Source of the DNA: Strobilurus pachycystidiatus
Taxonomy: Eukaryota; Basidiomycota; Agaricomycetes; Agaricales; Physalacriaceae
DNA: 64,000 bases
NCBI GenBank assembly: GCA_019915135.1
Contig: JAHLMK010000001.1
Coordinates: forward strand, 4,464,001 to 4,528,000
Direction: 5' to 3'
Shown: in pieces, positions 37,499 to 48,514 of the stretch
Numbering within the stretch: position 1 is the stretch's first letter
Layout of the letters: each line of letters opens with the position of its first letter
The notes under the pieces: model-generated
The model's input: the letters and a program-made list of their open reading frames with translations, nothing else
Database searches by the model: none
Told to the model about the DNA's origin: nothing
Made by a program: the position numbers and the translations under genes

Positions 37499-40459
37499 CT
37501 AATGATAGTAGCCGCTCGCGTCTTCGCCGAAGTCGATTCCTTCCGCCTGTGACAAGGTAGCTGGGCCCGTTGGAGCAAAGTCCATGAAGCCGTTGCTGAC
37601 AGTGCGCGCAGAGTGCGGTCCATGATGGTACCCAACCATCACGTTGACATCAGCACCCACCACCGCTGGTCCCGTCCCCGGAGGACTGAAGTTGAACGGC
37701 TCCATCTCAGCCGGGTGGTGCCCATACAACATTCCCTCGCTCTTGATGCCGGAAGCAGGCACGGAAACAAGACTCGAGAAGACAGGAGAACGCATCCCAG
37801 TACCTGTCGTACTCGTCCCTGAGGTAGATGTAGAGGTTCCCGGTGGCGTGTAAGACGGCCAGCCGTGAGCACCCGCGGAGCTATCAGTGCTGTAAGCCGT
37901 CGGCGGGGCAGAATGAGAAGTCGCGAGGTTGGTGACATTCAACGGCGGAAGATGCTGGATGGATGCGGTCCCCATTTTGCCGGCGACCGAGCCGTAGACG
38001 TCGACGAACGATGAGGTGTGTTGCTGCTGGGCCCCAGATTCCGAGAAACGCATCTGATTCTCCATCTCCTGCATGTTATGCTGCTCGGAGATGGGGGTGT
38101 GAGGCTGGCTGAATGCCTGCACTGTTCGCCGCCGCATTTTACCCTCCTCCCACACTATGCGAAGAGTCTCTCGTAATTCTTCACTTTTCGAGAAGGCCCA
38201 GCGCATCTCACTGAGAGCCGCCAAGGATAAACGAACGCCCTCCTCGGAATCGTAGACGGGCATGTAAGTGGAATGAACCGGATCTGAGCCATCCATACGA
38301 GCGTCTGCTTCCTGTTTCAAGTGCGGGTGGCTGGTCTCCAGAATGGAGGAGGTGACCATGTTCGCACACAGAAAACCGGCGTAGTAGCATCCATCTCGTA
38401 CGAGGCCAGCGTCCCACTTGAACAGACCCGCACTGTCAGAGATGTCAAAGGAAAGATGGTGTTTAATGATGCCGAGGACGTTGGGAAGGAGTCGCAGGCA
38501 TTTCCGCGTAGCCAAACTGTGCCATTGTTGAAGCGTGTAGTAAGGGGGAGGACTGCGCCCGTGGGGTGAGCCGTGCGGGGACGAATGAGCAGAGAACATA
38601 GGCTGCGGCGACGAGCTGGTCGTTCCGGGGCGCGAGCGGTTGAGAAGACGCTTGAGTGCGTCACGAATGACATTATCTATGCGGAAATCAGAATTCGGCA
38701 AGACCTCGTTGCTGTCAGGACTCACAGCACTCGAATGTGGATATCTAGATAACGCCTTTCAGCATGAGGGCCAACAAAGACGTGAGCGTACTTACCTGCC
38801 ATGCGCTAGCAAATCTTTCGACCTGCCCGTCAACTTCGTTGTCGATCCCGCCCGGCCGCTTGACACTTTCGAACTCTTCCCAACAACGATGGAGGCTATC
38901 CCAGATGTCTCTGATGCCTTCTCCATCAACGCCACCCCCTTCTTCTACTTTCCTAAATGCCTTCCCGCCCGTCAGAACTGTATGCATCTTGCGGCATACG
39001 GCACTGAAATGCAGAGGGATCGAGAAGAGATGCGTCACCTGCAGATAGGGATGGGACGTCGTCAAGTATGGGGGGCCAGGCGAAGGGATCGAGTTGATAT
39101 TGAAATTGTACGGCGGTAAAGTGCCTTGGAAAGAGTCAAGGTCATCCTCCGTTCTGGCGTCGAAGAAAGTTAGGATTGGACAGGTGAAATAAATTCTCAG
39201 ACTCACAGGATCAGACGGCCACCGCGCATTCCGGTACTTATTCCTTCCTGCAGATGGGCGTACCAGAAAATGCGGGCTCGGACGAGGGCTTCATCAGAAC
39301 CAGCAGGTAGTGGCGTTGTATTAATTGACGAAGAAAGCATGCACAACGTTCGTGCCTGCAAAAGCGTGGCTTCATGGATTGCAAGCTTGTCCAGAGTGCT
39401 GGAGTCTAGAATGCGGTCTCAATGAAAATTCCAGAAGGCCGAAAATCAGGCAAACCTTCCAAGAGAGGTAGCAGAAGTAGCAGGACGCGCACGCCATCCC
39501 AAGTAGGTTTCCGCATCATGCTGTGGTAGTCGACAAGCTCGAGGAGCTCTCTGAGCATAGTCTCGGTGGTATCCTTGCGTCCAGCACGAGCTTTTGAGCC
39601 CTTGGGCAGCCGCGTCACGCTGGAGCTAGCGCTACGAGTGCTCCTGCTAGATCCAGAGAAGTCGCTGTGCGCCATTGAGCCGTCGTACGAGTGCTCATCG
39701 TGTTCCATGGGATTGCCATGCTCGTCGACGCCGAAGGACGCAGCCCAGACGACCAGGAGCAGAGAGAGCACACTGCCTTCGTGGCCGAGCGGATGGGTGC
39801 CCTTCGAGTGCGCTATGAAGCGGGCTGCGAACTCGGAGGAGTCAAGGATGGGCCCTGATGATGGATGCCAATGTCAAGCTATGCGAGACAGCTTGGAAGA
39901 GGGTACTGACGTTGCAGGCTGAACCAGCGCCAAAAGGGGGAAGAGAAGAATTCGGGTTTCAACTGAGGGATCACGCTGGGGAGATGCGTAGCGGGCGACG
40001 CGAGATTGGGAGAGCTCTGGCCGTCGGTAGCCTTGCCGTATATTGCCCTAGACAGGAGACTTCATGTGAGCGATCGATCGACGTGGAGACGTCTGTGGCT
40101 CGAACTTACTCGACTTGCTGCAGTCGGCGTCCGCGTCGAAGCAGTTTCACCGCCTTGACATCCGCGAATTCGTCTCTGTAAAGCTCCGGTATTAAGGTGT
40201 GAGGTCCTTCAACGAGAGAGCCTGGGTCATACACGCATTTCAGGCCACGCTCTTTGCAGTTCGAGCAGGCAGGGTTGGGCCCTGCATGGGCTATCGGCAG
40301 GTCCTTCAGATCGCAACGTACTCTCCGCATGCGACACGCTCCGCACGCTGAGAATTGCTGCCTTGAGGTGCGGGGTGAGTTGGAGGGTTTTCGCTGATAT
40401 GGTGTCGAAGTACTGCGCGCCGATGTGGACGACGACGACGAGGGCACTCTAGGAGACAT
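37499..40459 (-). CDS. Zn(II)2Cys6 fungal transcription factor
   Basis: Starts MSPRVPSSSSSTSARSTSTP at 40459. The binuclear zinc cluster reads CGACRMRRVRCDLKD and, after a longer loop, CSNCKERGLKC, so all six cysteines are present. The rest is a large multi-exon protein; the middle part (38745-39900) resembles a fungal-specific regulatory domain only loosely. The last exons (37499-38725) carry the helical segment WHSLATRKCLRLLPNVLGII and WDAGLVRDGCYYAGFLCANM, then a long Ser/Thr/Pro/Gly tail ending in AEGIDFGEDASGYYH at 37499-37501. DNA target and pathway are unknown. The loop between the third and fourth cysteines (about 16 residues) is longer than in Gal4 but within the family range. Confidence 0.85.
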
Positions 40460-41595
40460 GATTGGCGGTAAGGGATATAGACGGAGCAGATGCGCTACTT
40501 ATAAAAACGAGAGGATAAGCGAAAGGAGCGGATCTGCCATGGAGATCTATGCTTGAGAATCAATTAAATAATACGTTCACTGCCGTAACGCGTTACAGAC
40601 AGGTCCCGCGTCGGGGAGGTCAAGAAATTGCGCCGAGATGCCTGTACTGCATGGCGAGTTACTCACCGGTGGGTTACTCACCAAACGCTGTGCATAGAAC
40701 GTTGCTTCGAAGCACGCCGGCTACAGTGCGAATCATCTGCAATGCACACGGCCAGCGTACACCTGCCCTGACCCATTTTTGGAAGAATGCATTGGTTGGG
40801 TGACTTGAACCACCCTTCTTGGCAGTCACTCCTCCTTCCGGCGTTTGAATCTCACTCTGCGTATTTGGCATATTCCTCCCGGTCAAGGGAATTCCCGTTG
40901 TCCATCAAGCGGGCTTCAGATCTTGAACCTAATCGCAGCTCCCACACAACTTTCTGGGTAGATATCCCCATTCAATGTGCACTCTTCTCGACATCATGAT
41001 CATAGCGCACGACACTTACGAGACCCATCACAACAAGGAGGTAATTAAACGCTCAGCTGCCCATCTGCTGCTAACCCCTTCAGCCATTCCCATCCGTGGT
41101 GCGTATTAGCTCGAGCAATATGAATGGTCCCATACACTTCCTTGTCCGCTAGAAAAATTCCGTCCATCCAGAGACCGTCTTTCCGACAGCAGGAATGCCA
41201 CTATGAAAAAACGGACAACCACTTGAAATTGCCTATGGATCAGCGGTACCCTATCGTACAGACATGACTCAAATGACATCCGTCGTTGGATTTCGTCCAT
41301 TGCACAACTAAGTACATCCCGTGGGGGTAACCGTAATGATCCATGAAAACCACGAGTCTCGCGCGTCAAATATGGGCTATCTGTGTGCGGCGCCTCCGAT
41401 GAATCCACCTCATACCTCGTCACACGATCCACGTATCGTCCATCACCTCTTGTCATTCAATCAATCAAGGTTCATGCTGAATGTGACAGTTATCCACACC
41501 GAAGCTGTATGCAAGTTGAGGGACTAAACACTGTCTAATACATACATATACATCTTGCTCGAGGTGTAGTCGCACGTTCTACGACGTGGAGCTGC
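40460..41595. other. Intergenic region upstream of the zinc-cluster factor
   Basis: About 1.1 kb with no recognisable coding sequence. It contains a direct repeat at 40658-40682 listed separately. The frames at 41106-41456 and 40549-40803 show no family resemblance. Confidence 0.45.
40658..40682. repeat. Direct repeat GTTACTCACC, 15-bp period
   Basis: GTTACTCACC occurs at 40658-40667 and 40673-40682, separated by GGTGG. It lies about 200 bp upstream of the start of the zinc-cluster factor gene, where a regulatory site would be plausible. Confidence 0.5.
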
Positions 41596-43483
41596 CTATG
41601 CCATAGCTGCCCGCCTCAACGCCCGACGCAACTCCCCGGCTGTCCTCTGCTCTGAGTTAAGTTTACGATCTCGCGCCATTCTCTCCACGTCCTCTCCATA
41701 CTTATCGACTAGCCGCCGAAGATAGCCCATTTCCCCATGGGCTGCATGTCGAGGGCCAACTCCCGTTAGCGCAGCAGATATCGTAGTTCCCGTTCCATCA
41801 GTCGGGACGGATATTTGGACCAAGGCTATAACGAAACAACATTCGGTCAGCTATCGAATCCCCGAAGACGATGAGAAAGAGAATCGAATGGAAGAGAGAA
41901 AGAATCCAGTCACGCAACGATCCTCCTCCGCGCCGGGTCGGGAATTAACTGACGGGCGACGGTCAGCTAGGGACAGAAGGAAGAGAAGCGTAGCGCCTCC
42001 GCCTGAACCGTGCGAAAACGGCCCCGTCGTGACAAAAAGCGTCAAGAGACAGCGTTAGAGATAGACGCATCGTTGCCTATGAAAGTTTAAAACATATAGG
42101 ACAACGGGTAGCCTAGGAAAAGCATACCGTGTTCCCAACAGAGCGGTACGTGTGGTGCAATAAAGGAGAGAAAGTAGACATGAAAAATGGGCACGGAAAG
42201 AATGCGCTAGAATCGAAGAGAGAACCGCCAGAGTGGTGTGCGTCATTCGATTCGGGTGGTGCCGTGCATAGAGCAAGGAACAGCTCACAAGCCCGCAACT
42301 TCGGAAACCACGTCTAATGGAACGCAGGATAATTAAATCCGCTTTCCCCGAATCCCGACGCCGATTGGTGCGTGAAATTCAAAAAGAAAATAACGGCGAA
42401 CGTCAGAGGAATAGAGGCCGTTGAACGGCTAGAAGTGCGACCTTGTAGATTTCGCACATCCAAGTGGAGGAGACAAGGAGGAATGGACAGATGCGAAAGG
42501 TGTCATCTATCAGGTTCATTGTTGACCGGCGGCATGATGCGCTCAAGGAACCGAGGGTGGCTGAGTCCGTTCCGCCAGGACAACATACGCACGACACCGT
42601 GAGCAGAATAGCACAGAAGAGTGACCGGTCCGGCAAATAAAGCCAGGGAACACGAGGCGGAGACGAGGAACAGTGGCAACAAAGCTCACCTTTAACTAAA
42701 TCACCGTCCTTTCCTATGGGTTTGCGAGTTTGTGAACCGCCCAAGTCCGTCACCCACTTGTCGACAGCGAGTTCCTCGAGATCGGGCTCGAGCATGTCCA
42801 TGTCCACGTCGCCGTCATGCTTGTGAAGGAGGTCTTCCTGTTCCTCCTCTGCAAGCTCGAATCGAAGAATGTTTCCATGGTCGTCACGGACGATTCTGCC
42901 CTTGCCTTTCGGCAAAGATGAAGACGAAGAGGTACTAGCGTGGACTCCACTGTCTGTAGCATCCGCCGGAAGTGGCCGAGCCGATGGAAGATCTACTTCT
43001 ACCGTTTCCTCGATAGGTTCAGCGCCACCTGGTGCAGATGGGTTTAGGTCGTGTATAAGCCCGAGGGCAGCGTAGCTAGAGACGGAAAGTTAGCACTCGT
43101 TGCTATACCCAAGAATGTCAAAAGCAAATATACAACGGCAATGCTGTTAGTAGAGGCCAAGAGAGACGGGTAGTAGAATGAGAAGCGGGAATCGATATTC
43201 GATGGACAAGCTAAGCATTTGACAGAATCTATACAGCCGGGAACGATGAAGAGCCTTGACAAGATACTACTCACTTTTGTTTGACAGTCAGTCGATTGTT
43301 CCATGCCTCTTGCAATAGTTTTGGCCCGCGAATCGCTGTTGAGGCATGAGACTTCTTGCTTCCACCAGAGAACGGGTCAACTCAACGGGGAGTCTTCTTG
43401 AGATTCTTTTTGGCGTGTTTTGAGTGCTGGACCGCTCTGTGCGATCCCGAGCGCGACTTTCGGCGTTGCCTAGGATTGGCCAT
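41596..43483 (-). CDS. NOP16: 60S ribosome biogenesis protein Nop16
   Basis: Nucleolar protein of pre-60S assembly. Start MANPRQRRKSRSGSHRAVQH at 43483 with a basic N-terminus. After a short intron follows IRGPKLLQEAWNNRLTVKQ, the family's conserved element, then YAALGLIHDLNPSAPGG, an acidic middle (FELAEEEQEDLLHKHDGDVD) and KWVTDLGGSQTRKPIGKDGD. The last exon, 41825-41596, gives the conserved C-terminus GEMGYLRRLVDKYGEDVERM, ARDRKLNSEQRTAGELRRAL and ends RRAAMA. Total about 250 residues, normal for the family. The last exon is separated by an 864-nt intron, unusually long here. The gene is head-to-head with QCR10. Confidence 0.92.
41826..42689 (-). other. Unusually long (864 nt) intron of NOP16
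   Basis: Donor GTGAGC at 42689 and acceptor TTATAG at 41826 join AAAG to CCTTGG in frame (K-A-L-V-Q). Other introns in the window are about 45-100 nt. I looked for box C/D (TGATGA with CTGA) on both strands inside it and saw no convincing pair; box H/ACA cannot be judged by eye. Confidence 0.75.
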
Positions 43484-43705
43484 AGATATGCAGAGTGATC
43501 CAAGATTTCGATGAGCAAAGGGGTGCTTTCAAGTGCAGGGTGTTGTCTGCTTTTCGTGGACGATGGCAAGTAGCACTGGCAGGTCCAAAAATAGTAATCC
43601 AAAATAATGCATCACATGCACATCGGCAAAAGGCGGAGTCCTGCCGCTGTCGCGGCTCGCCCCCAACGTTGACCAGAGCCTTCACCCGACCTTTCGAAAG
43701 ATACC
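43484..43705. promoter_or_regulatory. Bidirectional promoter region NOP16 / QCR10
   Basis: 222 bp separate the divergent start codons of a ribosome-biogenesis gene and a respiratory-chain gene. No specific factor site is claimed. Confidence 0.5.
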
Positions 43706-44111
43706 ATGGCTAGACTCCAATTCGCCGCTAGAACTCCCTTCAACTTGATTACCACAGTGCGTGCTTGTCGTCTGCCGCCTTTGCTCTTTGGGCGCCAACA
43801 TAGCATCGAGAATGCTCACGACGTCTTTATTCTAGTTTGTGAAGCCATGGGCTCCCACTCTGGGCGTTTGGGGCGCGGGCGCTGGGACTGCCGCTCTTTT
43901 CGTACGTGTCATTTCACAAGCGCGCCATGCTTACCATTACTGATCATCCTATTGGCTAGTTCTTGTCCGTCACCCCGCTCGTTCGCCGTGAGCTCCTCGT
44001 CAAGATCCCCGTGGTTGGTCCAACATATCTGGCAACTTCGCGTTCTCATACCCTATCCAGCTCGGAAGCTACTATGAAGACAAGGTCCCCGCCTCAGACA
44101 AGCCTTTCTAG
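43706..44111 (+). CDS. QCR10: Ubiquinol-cytochrome c reductase subunit 10 (complex III)
   Basis: A 73-residue protein in four small exons: 43706-43756, 43836-43901, 43960-44013 and 44061-44111, all joined in phase 0. It reads MARLQFAARTPFNLITT, FVKPWAPTLGVWGAGAGTAA, LFFLSVTPLVRRELL and VKIPVLGSYYEDKVPASDKP, ending F and TAG. One TM segment with small residues and the C-terminal KIP-LG-x-ED-x-P-x-x-DKP pattern match Qcr10, a single-pass inner-membrane subunit of the bc1 complex. The third intron uses the donor GTTGGT. No exon is over 66 nt, so the gene is invisible to plain ORF searches. Confidence 0.88.
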
Positions 44112-44499
44112 ACAAACGCCCAGTAATCATACATGCTGTAACGATGCAATCTGTCTTGTAGACTTTGCTCCAATCGAACTTCTTCCCCACATGGAAGGCA
44201 TTTCGAATAACCACCCTGTTCAGAACTACACACAAGGGCTTTTGCCATCTCAATATGTCCAAATTTGACGGGCAATGAATCATCGAACCGTCTGATTTCG
44301 GGAGATCTCACAAATAGGCGTTAGTGGCCGCCATCGATGCGCGCTGGCTAGATGGGTGTCATCAATTTTGACGCCCTTACAGTATGGTACTACCCTCCCA
44401 TCTGCACCGTTTCCCTGTTCCGTCGTAAAAGGGTCACCATTGAGTATTTACATGATACATTAAATGTTGGTGTATACCGAGGTTACACTCAACACGGCG
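44112..44499. other. Intergenic region between convergent genes
   Basis: 3' flanks of QCR10 and of the HAD hydrolase gene. No coding sequence or RNA gene recognised. Confidence 0.5.
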
Positions 44500-45821
44500 T
44501 TACAGTTTACTCCCTTCGCCAGTCAGGTCGATCCCGATCCGCCCTTCTAAGGCTCGCACTGCATCAAGTGAGCCTCCGATGGGCACGTCTGGGAATGTTG
44601 CAAAAGGATGTGAGCATCGCGCGGTCTTATGACAGGCACTGGATCATCGTGAACTTACGGATTGTTTCCATGCCAAGCTCCTTCGCTACCTTGAGATTCC
44701 TGAATGGTTCCACAAAGTCTGAGCCAATGGCAGAGTTCCTCGCTTGTTTTGAACTTACATCCCAATATCATCCAGGAAAATAGCTTCGGTGGGCTTTATT
44801 CCATTTCGCTCGCAGGCAAGCAGATAGAATTCAGGTTCTGGTTTCCTGCGAGGGGAAGTGTCGGATATTTTCGAAACGGATAGAAAATGATTGACCTCAT
44901 CCCCAGTGTACTACTGTCGCAAAAATCGTCGAATAGCGACTTAAGGTGTTCAGGTGTGGCGCCTTCCTCGCCCCATCCCAAAAACTCGAGTTCTTCTTTT
45001 GGAACGTCCTCCGAAGCCTTCGCATAATTATTGGTTAATGCAAGGATCTTATGCTGACCGGCCGCTATACATTGGAGAACCGCGTCTGTCAGCTTGAAGG
45101 CTGGATCCTCTGCTCAAAATACTAACCTCGTATGCGGCGGATGGCTTCTAGAATAGGAGGATCATACTCGCCTGCTAAACGCATCATAGCGCCAAACAGC
45201 TACAGGTCGTCAGAAATCAATCTGCCTCCGATTAGACTTCGTCGGACAGACCTCTCGCCCATTAATTTGCAATTGGTCGGGTACTTTTGGGCAGTCTGTT
45301 CACCAAGATTAGTGTGAGCATGTAGCATGCCAACAGAATGAATACTGTACCGATATTTCTCCTCCGACAGTAGTCGGAGTACCACAAGTTTCCGTTCACA
45401 GTGTCAGAAAGGTCTTTACTGAAAGCTTCGTAGAATGGCAGCAAAGAGAGCTCCCCTCGTTCAAACTTCTGCCAAGCTCCTTGTCGGCCGCGTTCAACGC
45501 TAATGATAGACTCAGTTAGTGTGGTAATCTCGGACGACATGGTGCATACATGGAGCAGTTGAGATAGTTTTCGGGTAGCCCATGCGTACGCTCGAATTCA
45601 GCAATCGCGATGAAGGGACTGCGAACAACGACACCGCCGATCTGTGTCAGCAAACAGACGGGAGAAATGGCGGGAAACACGGAGCACGCAAGATTACAGC
45701 GTCAATGGCAAGTCAAAAAATATCGGGACGCCGATAAGTCAACCAAGTTTGGAACGAGTATTACCGGAATGAGAGCACGTACGTCAAAGATGACAGCCTT
45801 TAGGTCACGTCGGGGAGACAT
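44500..45821 (-). CDS. HAD-superfamily hydrolase (epoxide-hydrolase N-domain type)
   Basis: The start MSPRRDLKAVIFD at 45821 is joined over introns to IGGVVVRSPFIAIAEFE, so motif I reads FDIGGV with its nucleophilic Asp. GRQGAWQKFERGELSLLPFY is the cap region seen in the phosphatase half of soluble epoxide hydrolases and ACAD10-like proteins. Next come LISDDLELFGAMMRLAGEYD, HKILALTNNYAKASEDVP (motif II Thr), then KPEPEFYLLACERNGIKPTE with the motif III Lys and AIFLDDIGMNLKVAKELGME with motif IV. The last exon, VPIGGSLDAVRALEGRIGID, ends at TAA 44500-44502. All catalytic motifs are present. Substrate unknown. Length about 260-280 residues fits a stand-alone HAD domain. Confidence 0.85.
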
Positions 45822-47502
45822 TTGGAGACAAGTATGAGTCTTTCCAAGTCACCAAGGGATCTCGTCGAACAATTCCGAGTCGCGCGTGGGGCTACAGTGT
45901 CTTGAGAGTATCGGGAGTTTGCGCGTTGCCGAATACGTCGCCTCCAGAAAGATGCGTTTGTAAGACAACCAGAAGGTCTCCGGAACTAGATTTTGCGAGT
46001 TGAACAGCCAATACGCCAGCGGAGCAGCGTCAACTTGAGGTTTCGGACAAGATTCCTGTCCGAAGTTGGTCCGAAGTGAACTTGTAATACCATCAACCGG
46101 CATCGCTTATGCCACATAACCGAGAATGTGCACGATCAGGTGGTGCCGAACACTCACTGTCACTGTCAGTGCGACTCAGTCACTCACGACGTCGACAGGC
46201 ATTTTGAGTGCATTTCGTGTATTTCATGGCCTATTATCCTACAATGCTCCCTGGACATACCATTTGTCTCGATACCTCTCTATTTCACGGAAATGTATTC
46301 TCCGACGGGCCAGCGGGTCCCTCTCAAGTCTCGTTCTTGCCTCGAAGTACTTTGACTCGGGTCTTCTTACGGACTCACCTGTACGTTTGATCAATACACG
46401 TTAATCTTTCTCAGCTTGCCCTTTGCTCTGAACTCTTGAGTTCTCCGTCTGTATTGAATTTGTAGTGATACAACATCAACGCATCATGTGGAGTGGCGTT
46501 CTTCTCAGACACCTCTTTCTTGTAGCCCTTGATACTGATGTACCGGGACTATGATACCTTCACCAGATTAGGTCTACCACTGCTGCCCTGTTGCTACTCT
46601 GGTGACAGAAAAATTCTGGACTAGGGCGTCATTCTCAGATCTTCGCGGGATTCCGACTCATTGGGTGTCTATTGATAGTCGTTGATAGCGACAGACGCCG
46701 TTTTGCGCCTCAAGTTCGTGTCGTATCTCGAACCTGAGCTATACATACTCATGTGGATCATATTGATTCACATTTCTATGGGATCCTAAAACAGGGTTTG
46801 GACCTCGTACCTGATGATGAACTACGCGCTGAAGGGCTTGACTCGAGGCTCGAAGTAGGTATCACAAGTTTAACTACGATGCAGGCACATTCCCGATAGA
46901 GAGTACAGGGCAGTCTCTACCTATGAAATTTACGATAGCTTGGCTAAGTTGTAAGATATCAGAAAGGACTATTATCCCGGGACGCGTCGCATCAGAGATC
47001 AGTCAACGCGGCGCCGCCGGTGTCCCAAGCTTTGCGGTTTGCTTCTGAAGATCATGATTTGTTGTACTTAGACCCATTCCCTCGTTTCTGTCATGCCGAA
47101 AGGTCGCGTTGATACTCCCGAATGCCGCTCTCTTCGTGTCAAACTTTAAACCACTCATTGCTCAGTCATAAACCTTGTCCTATTTCCGAGGCCAGTGATC
47201 CGGAGCTCTTTGCACCTGCTAATAATTATGTCATGGAGGCGCGAAGCCCTTTCATTCAATGAGTCATCCTACGCGCCTTGAGCGGACAGTGTGACATTTA
47301 CTGTGGCGCAATAGCTTCGGGCAAACGCAAGGCCTCCACCATGGGCAATACCGAGTTTGTCAAACGTTCGTAAATGCATGGGTAAAAGGATACATAACAG
47401 ATACAATTAAGACGAGTCTTGTATATATACGAAATGTGAAAGTGCTTAAATTACGAGTGTCGTTACGCGCTTGTGCACTCGAGACAAGTGAACACATGAG
47501 CT
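45822..47502. other. Gene-poor 1.7-kb stretch
   Basis: Between the divergently spaced HAD start and the penta-EF-hand stop. A minus frame at 45849-46103 and plus frames at 46126-46404 show no family resemblance, and from 46410 to 47360 there is no frame over 60 codons at all. AT content is higher than in the genes. It could hold decayed transposon DNA or a non-coding transcript. Confidence 0.45.
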
Positions 47503-48514
47503 TCAAGGAGCACTCAGAACAATCTAGCAGCGATGTCACTATCAGAAAGTGTCTCGTGATATTCTGGAACTTACACTCATGAATTGTTCGTAGTTCATCT
47601 GAACCCATCCGTCGCGGTCAGTGTCGACCCTGTGCGTCCTCAAAACCTGGATGCAAGATAGTCACGGAGGCTGACTTACCGCTGAAAGGCCTCCGTCAAT
47701 GTCTTCACAACTACGCAGGCCCTGACAAACCGGTCGAATGTAATGCCGGGTGCAGGACCATATCCCGTGGCGGGCGCAGAACCTTGGAGTGGGGTCGGTA
47801 TCTGTAGAAGGCCCACTTGACTCCGTACGTACCGTATTTGCGCTCAACAAGATAGAGCAAGTTTGGCGAAAGGGAATATCCAAAGCTTCGAAGTGCCTCG
47901 GCAAGTTCACTACCCTCTATGGAGCCAGAGCGATCGCGGTCAAAGTGCCTGAAGACATTCTGCCAGTCGGTGATGTACTTCCAGAGTCCAGCAAACTCTA
48001 ACTTCGTGTTCAGGCTAAGGTGGGAAGGAATGGCGCGAGAATGACGAACCGTTGAAGCTGATTGTTCCACTACGGTCCGTGTCCTGGATGAGTGATAAGA
48101 TGATACACAGTATAACTCTGATTGCCATAACTTACGAATATGCCCATCAGCATCTTCACGGTATCCAGATCAAATCCTAGAGCGACATTGGTAAACCGAC
48201 TATCACGCCATGGATGCTACTCACTCGACCAGTCGCCTACGAAGATGGGTCACAAAGAGAGGCAGATCAAAATCAATGCTGCACATACCGTTTACAAGTG
48301 CGGCTTGGAGCTCGTTAACGCTGATTGAGCCAGAGTGATCTCTATCAACAGCACTAAAGTATTGCCATAGCTGAGGATCCGCTCCGGGAGGCGCCGCGGG
48401 AGGGTATGAGTGTGAGGGACGAGCGCTGTGTCTTGAGCTATGGTTGGAATAGTTGCTAGGGGCGGCGGAAACGGGGCGGGTGTTGTAAGCGGGTTGGCCG
48501 TAACTTTGATACAT
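47503..48514 (-). CDS. Penta-EF-hand calcium-binding protein (ALG-2/Pef1 type)
   Basis: The start MYQSYGQPAYNTRPVSAAPS at 48514 gives a Pro/Tyr/Ser-rich N-terminus, then PGADPQLWQYFSAVDRDHSG with the first calcium loop, DTDRSGTISFNE as the second, DRDRSGSIEGSELAEALRSF as the third and RVDTDRDGWVQMNYEQFMS as the last. Exons are joined by short introns. I place the end in a tiny last exon at 47503-47523 reading IVLSAP and TGA, reached through a GTAAGT intron, because IVLSAP matches the usual family C-terminus; reading through the donor would also stop soon after. These proteins dimerise through EF5 and link calcium to ESCRT or membrane partners. Confidence 0.87.

Noticed and set aside
41826..42689. 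snoRNA inside the NOP16 intron
   Set aside because: No exact C box with a suitably spaced D box and closing stem on either strand; kept only as something to test.
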